A stretch of DNA of 64,000 bases from Mesorhizobium australicum WSM2073 (GCF_000230995.2 NC_019973.1:6028001-6092000), one strand, 5' to 3'; positions 30,071 through 39,265 are shown, numbered from the stretch's first letter. Numbers and translations are program-made. Notes: a model not told the origin generated them from the sequence alone.

Positions 30071-30989
30071 GGGCGGTCTCCGCCGTCAGCGCCGCGGCCA
30101 GCAGGCGGGCAAAACGGCTCGCCGAGGGCAGCGTGCCGAACATCAGCACCGCAGGCAGGCGCATGATCGAGCGCTTGCGCACGAACGGCATGGCATTCCA
30201 GACCGGGCTCTCGGTCAGCGTTCCGCCCGCCCCTTCGGGCAAGGGTTCGAGATAGGCAAGGCGCGCATCATCAGACGTTGCCAGCCCGTCGATACCGACG
30301 GTTGCAAATCCCCAGTAATTAGTCTCTCCGGCCCAGGCGTTGCGGATGCCGATGCGGTCGAACACCGCCTGAAACAGGCTTTTTTCGCCATAGACGCGCA
30401 CATTGCGCGGATCGAGGAAGCTGACGACATAGATCGGCCGCGCCGAAAGCGGTTCCAGCTGCTGCTTGATGGTCGAAAAATGCGCCTCCGTCGCCGCTAT
30501 CAGCGCCTCGCCCTCCCTTTCCTTGCCGACAAGCCTGGCCAATTGCCGGGTCGCCTCGATGGCGCGCTGATAGGGCTGACCGCCCGGCGTATAGATGCCG
30601 ATCGTCGTCACCGGTGCCACGCGCTCGAGCAGCGGCTTGATGCCGTCGAGATAAGGGATGGAGAGGATGATGTCGGGACGAAGCTGTTGCAGGAATTCGA
30701 GATTGGGCTCCAGGATCGTGCCGATGTCGGCGACTTGGGGCGGCAGCGGCGGCTCGACCACCCACCTTTCCCAGACCTCACGGTCGGCGATAGCGACCGG
30801 CGTGATGCCGAGCATGAGCAAGGTCTCCGCCAAGCCGTCATCGAGGCAGACGATGCGCGGCGGGCTGGCCGCGGCTGGCGTCACGACGCCGGTGAACGGC
30901 AGAGTGAACAGCGCGAGCGCGTGGCGACGCGTGATCCGGACGCGCGGACGATTGACCTCTCCTGGCCGGGGTTGATGATCTGTATTCAA
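30063..30989 (-). CDS. fhuD: iron-siderophore substrate-binding protein FhuD
   Basis: This is a 308-residue protein from a TTG at 30989; no ATG or GTG fits better. The N-terminus has a twin-arginine-type signal (ITRRHALALFTLP) ending near AAAS. The FhuD/BtuF fold follows (RIVCLDDGLAETLLMLG, PPQVADIG, PNLEFLQQLRPDIIL). It delivers ferric hydroxamate from the periplasm to FhuB. An inverted repeat at 31039-31068 lies 50-80 bases upstream and may be the control site; iron regulation through RirA is common in rhizobia, but the match to its box is imperfect. Confidence 0.9.
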   Translation of the reverse strand: MNTDHQPRPGEVNRPRVRITRRHALALFTLPFTGVVTPAAASPPRIVCLDDGLAETLLMLGITPVAIADREVWERWVVEPPLPPQVADIGTILEPNLEFLQQLRPDIILSIPYLDGIKPLLERVAPVTTIGIYTPGGQPYQRAIEATRQLARLVGKEREGEALIAATEAHFSTIKQQLEPLSARPIYVVSFLDPRNVRVYGEKSLFQAVFDRIGIRNAWAGETNYWGFATVGIDGLATSDDARLAYLEPLPEGAGGTLTESPVWNAMPFVRKRSIMRLPAVLMFGTLPSASRFARLLAAALTAETARG

Positions 30990-31038
30990 CTTGGCTTGCC
31001 TGTTGCCCGGGGCCCTGGTCTCCGGCGACCAATCCGAG

Positions 31039-31068
31039 TTGACTATTAAACAGGATATTCTTAGTCAA
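31039..31068 (-). promoter_or_regulatory. inverted repeat upstream of fhuD
   Basis: Arms TTGACTA (31039-31045) and TAGTCAA (31062-31068) are exact inverse complements around an AT-rich core. On the minus strand TTGACT could also serve as a -35 element. A one-mismatch version of the RirA iron box (TGA-N9-TCA) can be drawn within it. Confidence 0.5.
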
Positions 31069-31260
31069 GTTTTAAGACGAGGCCGGCGGCGACAAACCCC
31101 AAGAAGGCAGGTGACGCGATCCGGCAACAGCTCCTAAAATCCGTCAGCAAACTATCCCCGAAAAGGGGCCGGAGGCGGTGCCGGGCGCATCCGCCACAGC
31201 GTGATCGGGTTGCGCTCGGCAGGCGTTGATGGTTTGTTGCCGGTCAGCGGAGATCAAGTG

Positions 31261-31602
31261 ATGCGAGAATCCATGGGTCAAGACGAATACGGGTCGGCGA
31301 ACCCCTTCGATCCGGACGACCTGCCGAATTTGAACGCGATCGGACCAGGGATCGGCAATAACGACTTCGAGAAGTACGCGGTCGCCGTGATCATCGTGTT
31401 CGGCGCCCTGATCATCGGCGGCTTGATGGCCGCGTCGATGACTTTCGGCCACCGCAACGGGTTCCTGTTTGCGCTGGGCGGTGCCACGTCGGCCTGGATA
31501 TCGGGAAACGCGCTGCTGCTCGACCGGCCACGCATCTATGCGCTGTTCGTCGGCATCGCCGCCTTGATGCTGATCGCGTCGACCATCACGCTGGTGACCT
31601 GA
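31261..31602 (+). CDS. small membrane protein of unknown function
   Basis: This is a 113-residue protein. The ATG at 31261 follows GGAGATCAAGTG; an upstream frame extension to 31201 lacks a site. An acidic N-terminus (NPFDPDDLPNLNAIG) is followed by three hydrophobic segments (AVAVIIVFGALIIGGLMA, FLFALGGATSAW, YALFVGIAALMLIASTI). No family was recognised. It is convergent with ggt and appears to be a single-gene unit. Confidence 0.7.
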   Translation: MRESMGQDEYGSANPFDPDDLPNLNAIGPGIGNNDFEKYAVAVIIVFGALIIGGLMAASMTFGHRNGFLFALGGATSAWISGNALLLDRPRIYALFVGIAALMLIASTITLVT

Positions 31603-31683
31603 CGGCTCCCGGGCCATGAGGCGGAGGCCGGTCCCGAAAGGCGGAATCCGGCCTCATCCGGAAAGCAACCGTCTTGCGGCCTG

Positions 31684-33417
31684 TCAATATCCGAGCGCCT
31701 CGCCCGATGCCGCGCGGCTGTCGATGGCGCCATTGTAGCGGGCGCCGCCGCCCTTCTCGATTTCCACCAGGCTCTTGCCGCCGACGAGAATGCCCGCCGC
31801 CTGGCCCCAGCCCTGGTCACTGAGATCAAGGCGATAGCCCATCCCGGCCAGCAGTCTTTCTGTATCCGGCGAAAGGCCGAACGGCTCGACATAGACGGTA
31901 TCGGGCAGCCATTGGTGATGAATGCGCGGCGCGTCGATCGCCTCCTGGATGTTCATGCCGTGGTCGATCACGTTGACGATGGCTTCCAGCGTGATGGTGA
32001 TGATGCGCGAGCCGCCTGGGCTGCCGATGACCATGAACGGCTTGCCATCCTTGGCCACCACGGTCGGGCTCATCGAGGACAGCGGCGTCTTCTTCGGCTG
32101 GATGGCATTGGCTTCGCCCTGGACGAGGCCATAGAGGTTGGGCACGCCGGGTTTCTGGGTGAAGTCGTCCATCTCGTTGTTGAGCAGGATGCCGGTGCCG
32201 TCGGCGACGACGCCGGCACCGAACGAACCGTTCAGCGTGTAGGTGACCGCGACCGCGTTGCCGTCCTTGTCGATGATCGAATAATGCGTCGTCTCCTTCG
32301 ACTCGCCGAAGCCCTTCGGCATCAGATCCTGCGACACGCCGGCGCGGAACGGATCGATCTTGTCGCGGATGTCCTTGGCATAGGCTTTGTCCAGCAGCCT
32401 GGAGACGGGGTTGTCGACGAAATCGGGATCGCCGAGCGCGGAGTTGCGGTCGACATAGGCGTGGCGCATCGCCTCGACCATGACGTGGACGGTCTCGGCC
32501 GAGCCGGCGCCGAGATAGGACAGCGGATAGCCTTCCAGCACGTTGAGGATTTCGCAGATGATGACGCCGCCTGAGCTCGGCGGCGGCGAAGAGATGATCT
32601 CGTAGCCGCGATAGGAGCAGGTGACGGGCTTCAACTCGCGCACCGCGTATTGTTCGAAATCACCCTTGGCCAGGATACCGCCCTTGGCGCCGCTCGCCTT
32701 GACGATGGCGTCGGCGATGGCGCCCTTGTAAAAGGCATCGGGACCTCTCTCGGAAATGGCCGAGAGCGACGCGGCAAGGTCGGGCTGAACCAGCTTCTCG
32801 CCGACGCCATAGGGCTTGCCATCGATTTTGAGGAAGGCCGCCGCCGCCGCTGGGTCCTTCGCCAACCTTTCGGCGCTGCCGGCGAACGAAGCCGCATCGC
32901 CCTGGTTGAGGACGAACCCATCTCTGGCATAGGCGATCGCCGGCGCCATCAGGTCCTGCCTGGACAAGGTGCCATATTTCTGGCGCGCCATCTCGAAACC
33001 AGCCACCGAGCCTGGTACGCCGACCGCGAGATAGCCGTCCAGGCTAGCGCCCTTCACCGGGTTGCCGTCCTTGTCGAGATACATGGTCTTGGTCGCGGCA
33101 AGCGGCGCCCGCTCGCGGAAATCGAGGAAGGTCGATTTGCCGTCCTTGAAGCGGATGGTCATGAAGCCACCGCCGCCGATATTACCGGCATTGGGATAGA
33201 CGACGGCCAAGGCATAGCCGACGGCGACCGCCGCATCGACGGCATTGCCGCCCTTTTTCAACACCTCGACGCCGACTTCGGAAGCCAGATGCTGGGCCGT
33301 GACGACCATGCCGTTCTCGCCCTTGGCCGGTGCCGGCGACGCGGCGAAAGCCGATGGCGAAAAGGCGAAGGCGATGGAAAGACCGAGGGCGATCAATGTC
33401 CTACGGGTGAGATGCAT
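31684..33417 (-). CDS. ggt: gamma-glutamyltransferase
   Basis: This is a 577-residue precursor. The ATG at 33417 has GGAGAA upstream and starts a signal peptide (LIALGLSIAFAFSPSAFA), so the enzyme is periplasmic; an upstream frame start adds 24 non-signal residues. Family blocks are complete: GGNAVDAAVAVGYAL, NIGGGGFMTIR, autoprocessing and catalytic threonine in ETTHYSIID, and GSPGGSRIITI. It cleaves the gamma-glutamyl bond of glutathione and transfers or hydrolyses the glutamyl group. Monocistronic by context. Confidence 0.95.
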   Translation of the reverse strand: MHLTRRTLIALGLSIAFAFSPSAFAASPAPAKGENGMVVTAQHLASEVGVEVLKKGGNAVDAAVAVGYALAVVYPNAGNIGGGGFMTIRFKDGKSTFLDFRERAPLAATKTMYLDKDGNPVKGASLDGYLAVGVPGSVAGFEMARQKYGTLSRQDLMAPAIAYARDGFVLNQGDAASFAGSAERLAKDPAAAAAFLKIDGKPYGVGEKLVQPDLAASLSAISERGPDAFYKGAIADAIVKASGAKGGILAKGDFEQYAVRELKPVTCSYRGYEIISSPPPSSGGVIICEILNVLEGYPLSYLGAGSAETVHVMVEAMRHAYVDRNSALGDPDFVDNPVSRLLDKAYAKDIRDKIDPFRAGVSQDLMPKGFGESKETTHYSIIDKDGNAVAVTYTLNGSFGAGVVADGTGILLNNEMDDFTQKPGVPNLYGLVQGEANAIQPKKTPLSSMSPTVVAKDGKPFMVIGSPGGSRIITITLEAIVNVIDHGMNIQEAIDAPRIHHQWLPDTVYVEPFGLSPDTERLLAGMGYRLDLSDQGWGQAAGILVGGKSLVEIEKGGGARYNGAIDSRAASGEALGY

Positions 33418-33560
33418 GGCGGGTTCTCCAAGTGGTGCTTGCCTAGAAGAGCTACTTGGAGCGATCGAGTCCATCTTCAATAAAGACATTCACGGGTTGG
33501 TGACTGCTCGCTTGTGGTGGAGATGCAGGGCAGAGGAGGCGTGAAGGATCGCCAACTTTC

Positions 33561-33632
33561 GGACGTCGGCGCGACAGCGTCCCCTCTGTCCTGCCGGACA
33601 TCTCCCCCGCAAAGGGGAAGATCGGCTCTACC
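33561..33632. repeat. rhizobial intergenic palindromic repeat
   Basis: The stretch contains CCTGCCGGACATCTCCCCCG followed by AAAGGGGAAGATCGG-like sequence, a pattern I know as dispersed in Mesorhizobium genomes, usually between genes. Here it lies between ggt and rhaI. Confidence 0.55.
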
Positions 33633-34925
33633 TCAAACGATCCCGCCGGAACCACCTGCGACGGCTGGCCGCTCCGCCGCGATCTTGGCGCGATAGCCCG
33701 CCGCCCGGTATGCGGCGACCGGATCGATGGCGCCACCTGTCTTCAGCCGTGCCATGGCAAGGATCGGCTCGACATCGGTTCGGTAGGCCGCCTTCAGAGT
33801 CTGCGTCGCCATCAGCGCGTCATTGCCGTCCTGGAACCCTTCAAGCGCCTCTCGGTCGACCAGCAGCGCCTGCGCGTAGGCGCGCTGCACCTCGACCGCC
33901 GACAGCATCAGGCTTTCGATCGGATCGGTGACATTGTGGCTCTGGTCGAGCATATGGGCGGGGTCGAACCCCTCGGGGCCTGACAGCTCGGCATCGACCA
34001 ATTCGTTGAAAACCAGGAACAGCCGATAGGGGTCGATCGACCCGGCATCGAGGTCGTCGTCGCCATATTTCGAATCGTTGAAGTGGAAGCCGCCGAGTTT
34101 TTTGAACTGAATTAGCCGTGAGACGATCATCTCGATGTTGACGTTGGGCGCATGATGGCCGAGGTCGACCAGGCAGAAGGCCTTGTCGCCGAGCTCCCTT
34201 GATATGATGTAGTTGGTGCCCCAGTCCTGCACGACGGTGGAGTAAAAGGCAGGTTCATACATCTTGTGTTCGGTGAACAGCTTCCAGTCGTCCGGCAGCC
34301 CGGCATAGATCTCCTTCATGGCATCGAGATAGCGCTCGAACGCCTTGGCGAAATTGACCTGGCCGGGGAAGTTGGAGCCGTCGCCGATCCACACCGTCAG
34401 CGCCTTCGACCCAAGCGTCTTGCCGATCTCGATGCATTCGAGATTGTGCTCGACCGCCTGACGACGCGTGTCGGCGTCGGCATGCGACAGCGAACCGAAT
34501 TTGTAGGAAAGCGTCTGGTCCTTCGCGTCGGAAAAGGTGTTGGAGTTCATCGCATCGAAGCCAAGCCCGAAGCGGGAGGCCGCCTGCTTCAGCCGGTTCG
34601 GATCGGCCTTGTCCCAAGGAATGTGCAGCGACACGGTCGGCGTCGCCTGCGTCAACTGCTGGATGACAGCGCAATCCTCGATCTTGTCGAAGATGTCGCG
34701 CGGCTCACCGGCGCCGGGAAAGCGGGCGAAGCGGGTGCCGCCGGTGCCGACGCCCCAGGACGGGATCGCGACCGCGAACTTTTCCACCTTGTCGCGGATA
34801 GAGTCGATGGCGATGCCGCGTCGGTCGAGGCGCTCGCCGAGCGAGGCATAGTCACGCTCGAGGTCAATCTTGCGCGCGGCGTTACTGCTGGCGACGATGT
34901 CGGCGGAAATGATGGATTCTGACAC
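33633..34925 (-). CDS. rhaI: L-rhamnose isomerase, rhizobial RhaI type
   Basis: This is a 430-residue protein. The GTG at 34925 is supported by a strong GGGAGGAACAGCA site. Xylose-isomerase-like TIM barrel features appear: HIPWDKAD, SNTFSD, KALTVWIGDGSNFPGQ, metal-ligand stretch LFTEHKMYEPAFY, VDLGHHAPN and GGFHFNDSKYGDDDLD. It converts L-rhamnose to L-rhamnulose and is unrelated in length to the E. coli-type operon order. It is downstream of rhaD on the same strand, 112 bases away, with a dispersed repeat between. Confidence 0.93.
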   Translation of the reverse strand: MSESIISADIVASSNAARKIDLERDYASLGERLDRRGIAIDSIRDKVEKFAVAIPSWGVGTGGTRFARFPGAGEPRDIFDKIEDCAVIQQLTQATPTVSLHIPWDKADPNRLKQAASRFGLGFDAMNSNTFSDAKDQTLSYKFGSLSHADADTRRQAVEHNLECIEIGKTLGSKALTVWIGDGSNFPGQVNFAKAFERYLDAMKEIYAGLPDDWKLFTEHKMYEPAFYSTVVQDWGTNYIISRELGDKAFCLVDLGHHAPNVNIEMIVSRLIQFKKLGGFHFNDSKYGDDDLDAGSIDPYRLFLVFNELVDAELSGPEGFDPAHMLDQSHNVTDPIESLMLSAVEVQRAYAQALLVDREALEGFQDGNDALMATQTLKAAYRTDVEPILAMARLKTGGAIDPVAAYRAAGYRAKIAAERPAVAGGSGGIV

Positions 34926-34955
34926 TGCTGTTCCTCCCAGAATGCATTCGGTCGG

Positions 34956-35030
34956 CGGCGCCCCTCATCCGCCTGCCGGAAACTTCTCCCCGTATAGCGA
35001 CGGGAGAGAAGGGGCCAGCGTGAGCGCCGG
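34956..35030. repeat. second dispersed palindromic repeat, between rhaI and rhaD
   Basis: CCCCTCATCCGCCTGCCGG is followed by CTTCTCCCCGTATAGCGACG and GAGAGAAGGGG, forming a long hairpin. This is a common rhizobial intergenic repeat. It may act as an mRNA stabiliser between the two genes. Confidence 0.6.
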
Positions 35031-35037
35031 CGAGCGG

Positions 35038-37140
35038 CTACCGCGTAAAGCTCTGTGCGTTGCCGGCGTCGACGTTGATGATGTTGCCTGTCGACTTGGC
35101 CGACATGTCGGAGGCGAGGAAATAGATCGCCTCGGCGATGTCTTCCGGGAAGACGGAGCGCTTCAGCATCGAACGCGAGCGGTAGTGCTCTTCCAGATCG
35201 TCGGTCGACATCTTGTAGGCGGCGGCACGCTGTTCCTTCCACTCGCCGGTCCATATCTTCGAGCCGCGCAGCACCGCATCCGGGTTGACGACATTGACCC
35301 TGATCTGGGCTTCCGCGCCCTCCAGCGCCAGGCAGCGGGCGAGATGAATTTCGGCGGCCTTGGCGGTGCAGTAGGCGGCGGCGTTGGGCGATGCCGCCAG
35401 GCCATTCTTGGAGGCGACAAAGACGACGTTGCCGCCGATCTTCTGTACCCGGAACAGCCGGAATGCTTCTCTGGAGACCAGGAAATAGCCTGTGGACAGG
35501 ATGTCCATGTTCTTGTTCCACAGCGCCAGGGTCGTCTCCTCGATCGGCGCCGACGATGCCAAGCCGGCATTCGAGACCAGAATGTCGATGCCGCCGAACT
35601 CGACGGCCGTCTCGGCGAAGCCGGCGACGACCTGGTCCTCCGAGGTGACGTTGATGAGAACTGGGCGGACGAAATCCCTGCCATAGGCTTTTGCCAGTTC
35701 CTCGTTGGCGCCGGCGAGTGCCGCCTCGTCGATATCGGCCAGCACGACGCAGGCGCCTTCGCGCAGCAGGCGGTTGGCCGTGGCGCGGCCGATGCCGCCG
35801 GCGCCGCCGGTGACCAGCGCGACCTGGCCGGCGAGAGACTTCGGCTTCGGCATGCGCTGCAGCTTCAAATCCTCGAGCAGCCAATACTCGATGTCAAAGG
35901 CCTCCTGCGCCGGCAGGCCGACATAGGACGAGACGGTCGACGCACCGCGCATGACGTTGATGGCGTTGACGTAGAATTCGCCCGAGATGCGCGCTGTCGC
36001 CTTGTCGCCGGCGAAGGTGAACATGCCGACGCCGGGCATCAGATAGACCACCGCGTTGGGGTCGCGGATAGCAGGCGAGTCCGCATGCTTGCAGCTGTCG
36101 TAGTAGGCTTGGTAGCCGACACGATATTCGGCAATGTCGTCGGCGAGTCGCGCGATGACGGCATCGACGTCGGGCTTTGCGGGATCGAATTCGATCACCA
36201 GCGGGCGGATCTTGGTGCGCAGGAAGTGGTCCGGGCACGAGGTGCCGAGGGCTGCCAGCGGGCGCAAATCCCTGGAGTTCACGAATTCGAGCACGGCGGG
36301 CGAGTCATCGAAGTGGCCAAGCTTGTGGCTCTTTTCCGAGACCAGGCCGCGAATCCTGGGCATCAGCTTGGCGGCAATCGCTCGGCGGGCAGCCGCATCG
36401 AGCGACTTCACTACCTCCCCACCGAAGATCGCCACGCCTTCGGAGCGGCGCTCGAACCACTCTATCGCTTGGTTGATCACCGAAATCGTCGTTTCGTAGC
36501 ACTCCTTCGGCGTATCGCCCCAGGTGAACAGGCCGTGGCTTTCGAGGATGACGCCCTTGGCGGTGGGGTGTTCGACGCAGAATTTCTCCAGCCACAGGCC
36601 GAGTTCGAAGCCCGGCCGCTTCCACGGCAGCCAGCCAATGGCACCGCCGAATATCTCGTTCGTCAGCACCCTGGAATCCTTGGCGGCGGCGATGGCGATG
36701 ATGGCATCGGGATGCATGTGGTCGACAAAAGGCTTCGGCACATAGGCGTGCAGCGGCGTGTCGATCGAGGCCGCGCGCGGATTGAGGTTGAAGGTGCAGT
36801 GGGGAAGATAGCCCACCATCTCGTCCTCGTGCTCGACGCCGCGATAAAGCCCCTTCAGCGCCCGCAGCTTGTCCATGTAGAGCGTTGCAAAGCCATCAAG
36901 CTTGATCGAGGCGCTGTCGCCGCCCGACCCCTTCACCCACAGCACTTCCACATCCTGGCCGGTGAGCGGATCCTTCTGCCATATCTTCGAGGAGGTGTTG
37001 CCGCCGCCATAATTGGTGACGCGCTTGTCGGAGCCGAGCGTGTTCGAGCGATAGACCAGCAGCTCGGGCTCGCTCATCCCCTTCGCCTTCGCGTCGTCCC
37101 ACAGATTGGCGAGGCGCGAGCCGGAGCGCTTGTCGAGCAT
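35038..37140 (-). CDS. rhaD: bifunctional rhamnulose-1-phosphate aldolase / short-chain dehydrogenase
   Basis: This is a 700-residue protein with ATG at 37140 after AAAGGGAGG. Residues about 1-400 form a class II aldolase domain (GGGNTSSKIWQ, VKGSGGDSAS, HMHPDAIIAIAAAKD, LESHGLFTWGD). Residues about 430-700 form an SDR domain (ALVTGGAGGIGRATA, SNAGLASSAPIEE, YCTAKAAEIHLAR). The aldolase cleaves L-rhamnulose-1-phosphate to dihydroxyacetone phosphate and L-lactaldehyde; the dehydrogenase domain probably oxidises the lactaldehyde. It is divergent from rhaR across a 187-base operator region. Confidence 0.95.
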   Translation of the reverse strand: MLDKRSGSRLANLWDDAKAKGMSEPELLVYRSNTLGSDKRVTNYGGGNTSSKIWQKDPLTGQDVEVLWVKGSGGDSASIKLDGFATLYMDKLRALKGLYRGVEHEDEMVGYLPHCTFNLNPRAASIDTPLHAYVPKPFVDHMHPDAIIAIAAAKDSRVLTNEIFGGAIGWLPWKRPGFELGLWLEKFCVEHPTAKGVILESHGLFTWGDTPKECYETTISVINQAIEWFERRSEGVAIFGGEVVKSLDAAARRAIAAKLMPRIRGLVSEKSHKLGHFDDSPAVLEFVNSRDLRPLAALGTSCPDHFLRTKIRPLVIEFDPAKPDVDAVIARLADDIAEYRVGYQAYYDSCKHADSPAIRDPNAVVYLMPGVGMFTFAGDKATARISGEFYVNAINVMRGASTVSSYVGLPAQEAFDIEYWLLEDLKLQRMPKPKSLAGQVALVTGGAGGIGRATANRLLREGACVVLADIDEAALAGANEELAKAYGRDFVRPVLINVTSEDQVVAGFAETAVEFGGIDILVSNAGLASSAPIEETTLALWNKNMDILSTGYFLVSREAFRLFRVQKIGGNVVFVASKNGLAASPNAAAYCTAKAAEIHLARCLALEGAEAQIRVNVVNPDAVLRGSKIWTGEWKEQRAAAYKMSTDDLEEHYRSRSMLKRSVFPEDIAEAIYFLASDMSAKSTGNIINVDAGNAQSFTR

Positions 37141-37213
37141 AGTAATCCTCCCTTTGGAGCGCGCACCATGCGCTCCTTTTTCGCTCGGGAATGTCTACGC
37201 AAGAGGCGAGCTT

Positions 37214-37284
37214 GTCAATCACAAACGATCAATATCAATCATATTGCACTGCACAATGAAATTATATGATCGGAAATGATTGAC
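37214..37284. promoter_or_regulatory. paired inverted operator in the rhaD-rhaR divergent promoter region
   Basis: A GTCAATCA-N4-CGATCA element (37214-37231) on the + strand recurs inverted at 37267-37284 (TGATCG-N4-TGATTGAC), with centres 53 bases apart. The match is 14 of 14 outside the spacer. It is the best candidate for the RhaR binding sites controlling both directions. Confidence 0.65.
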
Positions 37285-37327
37285 ACTGCTCGGTTTGGGT
37301 GCCTAGATGCTCAGGCAGGGAGGAACC

Positions 37328-38131
37328 ATGCACGAAAAAGAGCGCCACAGGATCATTCTGTCCGCCGTCCAGGAAAAACCTGTGGTGACGGTGCAGGAAA
37401 TGGTCGACCTGACGGAATCGTCCGAGGCGACGATCCGGCGCGACATCGCGGCTCTCCATGTCCAAAAGCGCCTGCGCCGTGTACGCGGTGGTGCCGAGGC
37501 GATCTCGCCGCCGCAGTTCATCGGGCTGGCCGGCCGCCCCTTTTCCGTCAACGAAACCCTCAACGCGGCGCAGAAGCGGGCGATCGCTCGTGAAGCGGTC
37601 GAGTTGTGCAAGGACGGCGAGCCGATCATCATCAATGGCGGTACCACCACCTTCCAGATGGTGCATTTCCTGACCGGCTTCCGCATGCCGATCTTCACCA
37701 ATTCGTTCCCGATCGCCGAGCACCTGCTCAAGCACTCCAAGAACACGGTCATGCTGTCGGGCGGCACCATCTATCGCGAGCAGAACATCATCCTGTCGCC
37801 CTTCGACAATGACGTGACGCGCAATTTCTACGCACGCCGCATGTTCATGGGCGCTCAGGGACTGGGGCCGCTCGGCCTGATGGAAGGCGATCCACTGCTG
37901 ATCCAGGCGGAGCAGAAGCTGATCGACCAGGCCGACGAGTTGGTGGTGCTGGTCGATTCCTCGAAATTCCGCAAACGCTCCAGCCTGATCCTGTGCGGTC
38001 TTTCGCGCATCGCCACCGTCATCACCGACGACGGCATCGAGGACCGCGAAGCCAAGATGCTGGAAACCGCGGGGGTGACGCTGATCGTCGCCCGCAAGTC
38101 GACAAAGGAAGAATCTTCACTGCAGGCCTGA
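37328..38131 (+). CDS. rhaR: DeoR-family regulator of rhamnose catabolism
   Basis: This is a 267-residue protein. The ATG at 37328 is preceded by GGGAGGAACC; a start at 37307 adds seven residues without a site. The DeoR winged helix (MVDLTESSEATIRRDIAALH, LRRVRGGAEAI) is followed by the DeoR effector domain (INGGTTTFQMVHFL, VLVDSSKFRKRSSLILC). The order rhaR-S-T-P-Q-U-K matches the described Rhizobium leguminosarum operon, where the DeoR-type RhaR is the negative regulator. It probably binds the paired sites upstream. Confidence 0.92.
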   Translation: MHEKERHRIILSAVQEKPVVTVQEMVDLTESSEATIRRDIAALHVQKRLRRVRGGAEAISPPQFIGLAGRPFSVNETLNAAQKRAIAREAVELCKDGEPIIINGGTTTFQMVHFLTGFRMPIFTNSFPIAEHLLKHSKNTVMLSGGTIYREQNIILSPFDNDVTRNFYARRMFMGAQGLGPLGLMEGDPLLIQAEQKLIDQADELVVLVDSSKFRKRSSLILCGLSRIATVITDDGIEDREAKMLETAGVTLIVARKSTKEESSLQA

Positions 38132-38186
38132 GACACCCTCACGCCCGCAGCGGCGATGGAATGCAACGCTCAAGGGAGGAAATTCG

Positions 38187-39182
38187 ATGAGCTTCTTGAA
38201 GAAATTGATGGTGACGGCGGCCTTCTCGGCCGCCATGTTCGTGAATGCCGCCTACGCGGAAAACGTCAAGATCGCGCTGGTGGTGAAGTCCCTCGGCAAC
38301 GGCTTCTTCGATGCCGCCAACAAGGGCGCGCAAGAGGCGGCCAAGGAACTCGGCGACGTCGACATCATCTACACCGGCCCGACCAAGGCGACCGCCGAGG
38401 CGCAGATCGAAGTGGTCAATTCGCTGATCGCGCAGAAGGTCAACGCCATCGCGATTTCGGCCAATGACGCCGACGCGCTGGTGCCGGTGCTGAAGAAGGC
38501 GATGGAACGCGGCATCACCGTCATCTCCTGGGATTCAGGCGTCGCCAAGGAAGGCCGCCAGCTTCACCTCAACCCGTCCGACACCGGCCTGATCGGCGAG
38601 ACCATCATCAAGCTTGCCGCCGACTATCTGCCGGAAGGCGGCGATGTCGCCATCCTGTCGGCCTCCTCGACCGCGACCAACCAGAATTCCTGGATCGAAG
38701 CGGCCAAGAAGGTGCTGCCGGAGAAGTTCCCCAAGATCAAGCTGGTCGCCACCGTCTATGGCGATGACGATTCGGCCAAGAGCACCGACGAGGCCAAGGG
38801 CCTGTTGAAGTCCTATCCGAACCTCAAGGCGATCATCGCGCCGACCACCGTCGGCGTCGTCGCCGCCGCCCAGGTCGTCACCGACGAGAACCTGATCGGC
38901 AAGGTCAACGTCACCGGTCTGGCGCTGCCGTCCGAGTTCAAGAAGTTCATCGACAACGGCGCCAGCCAGGCCGTTGCGCTGTGGAACCCGATCGACCTCG
39001 GCTACTCCGCCGTCTACCTCGCCCACGACCTGGCGGTGAAGAAGGAAGAGGCCAAGCCGGGTGCGACGCTGTCGATCGGCCGCGTCGGCAAGGTCACGCT
39101 CGACGACACCAACTCGGCCGCGATGGCTCCGCCCTTCCAGTTCGACAAGAGCAACATCGAGAAGTTCTCCAAGATCTATTGA
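38187..39182 (+). CDS. rhaS: rhamnose ABC transporter substrate-binding protein
   Basis: This is a 331-residue precursor with an AGGGAGGAAATTCG site before the ATG. A Sec signal peptide (LMVTAAFSAAMFVNAAYA) precedes a sugar-binding fold of the RbsB/Peripla_BP_4 class (NGFFDAANKGAQEAAKELG, TKATAEAQIEVVNSLIAQ, VISWDSG, GLALPSEFKKF). It binds rhamnose in the periplasm. It is separated from rhaT by 83 bases containing a strong hairpin, which would allow much higher expression than the rest of the operon. Confidence 0.94.
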   Translation: MSFLKKLMVTAAFSAAMFVNAAYAENVKIALVVKSLGNGFFDAANKGAQEAAKELGDVDIIYTGPTKATAEAQIEVVNSLIAQKVNAIAISANDADALVPVLKKAMERGITVISWDSGVAKEGRQLHLNPSDTGLIGETIIKLAADYLPEGGDVAILSASSTATNQNSWIEAAKKVLPEKFPKIKLVATVYGDDDSAKSTDEAKGLLKSYPNLKAIIAPTTVGVVAAAQVVTDENLIGKVNVTGLALPSEFKKFIDNGASQAVALWNPIDLGYSAVYLAHDLAVKKEEAKPGATLSIGRVGKVTLDDTNSAAMAPPFQFDKSNIEKFSKIY

Positions 39183-39202
39183 TCTCGGAGCTTTCAAGTT
39201 GC

Positions 39203-39228
39203 CGCGGCGGGACTCACATCCCGCCGCG
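39203..39228 (+). promoter_or_regulatory. intercistronic hairpin after rhaS
   Basis: Perfect 10-bp arms CGCGGCGGGA / TCCCGCCGCG around a 6-base loop, with further pairing outside. There is no T run, so it is more likely an RNA-stabilising or processing hairpin that raises the level of binding protein than a terminator. Confidence 0.75.
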
Positions 39229-39265
39229 ACTTCAAACGGACCTAGTTTCAGGGCTTGATACGGAT

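Noticed and set aside
34870..37269. 799-residue + strand open frame opposite rhaI/rhaD
   Set aside because: It runs antisense to two clear genes with catalytic motifs; GC-rich codon use leaves the opposite strand open. Composition is Arg/Gly/Ala-rich with no motif.
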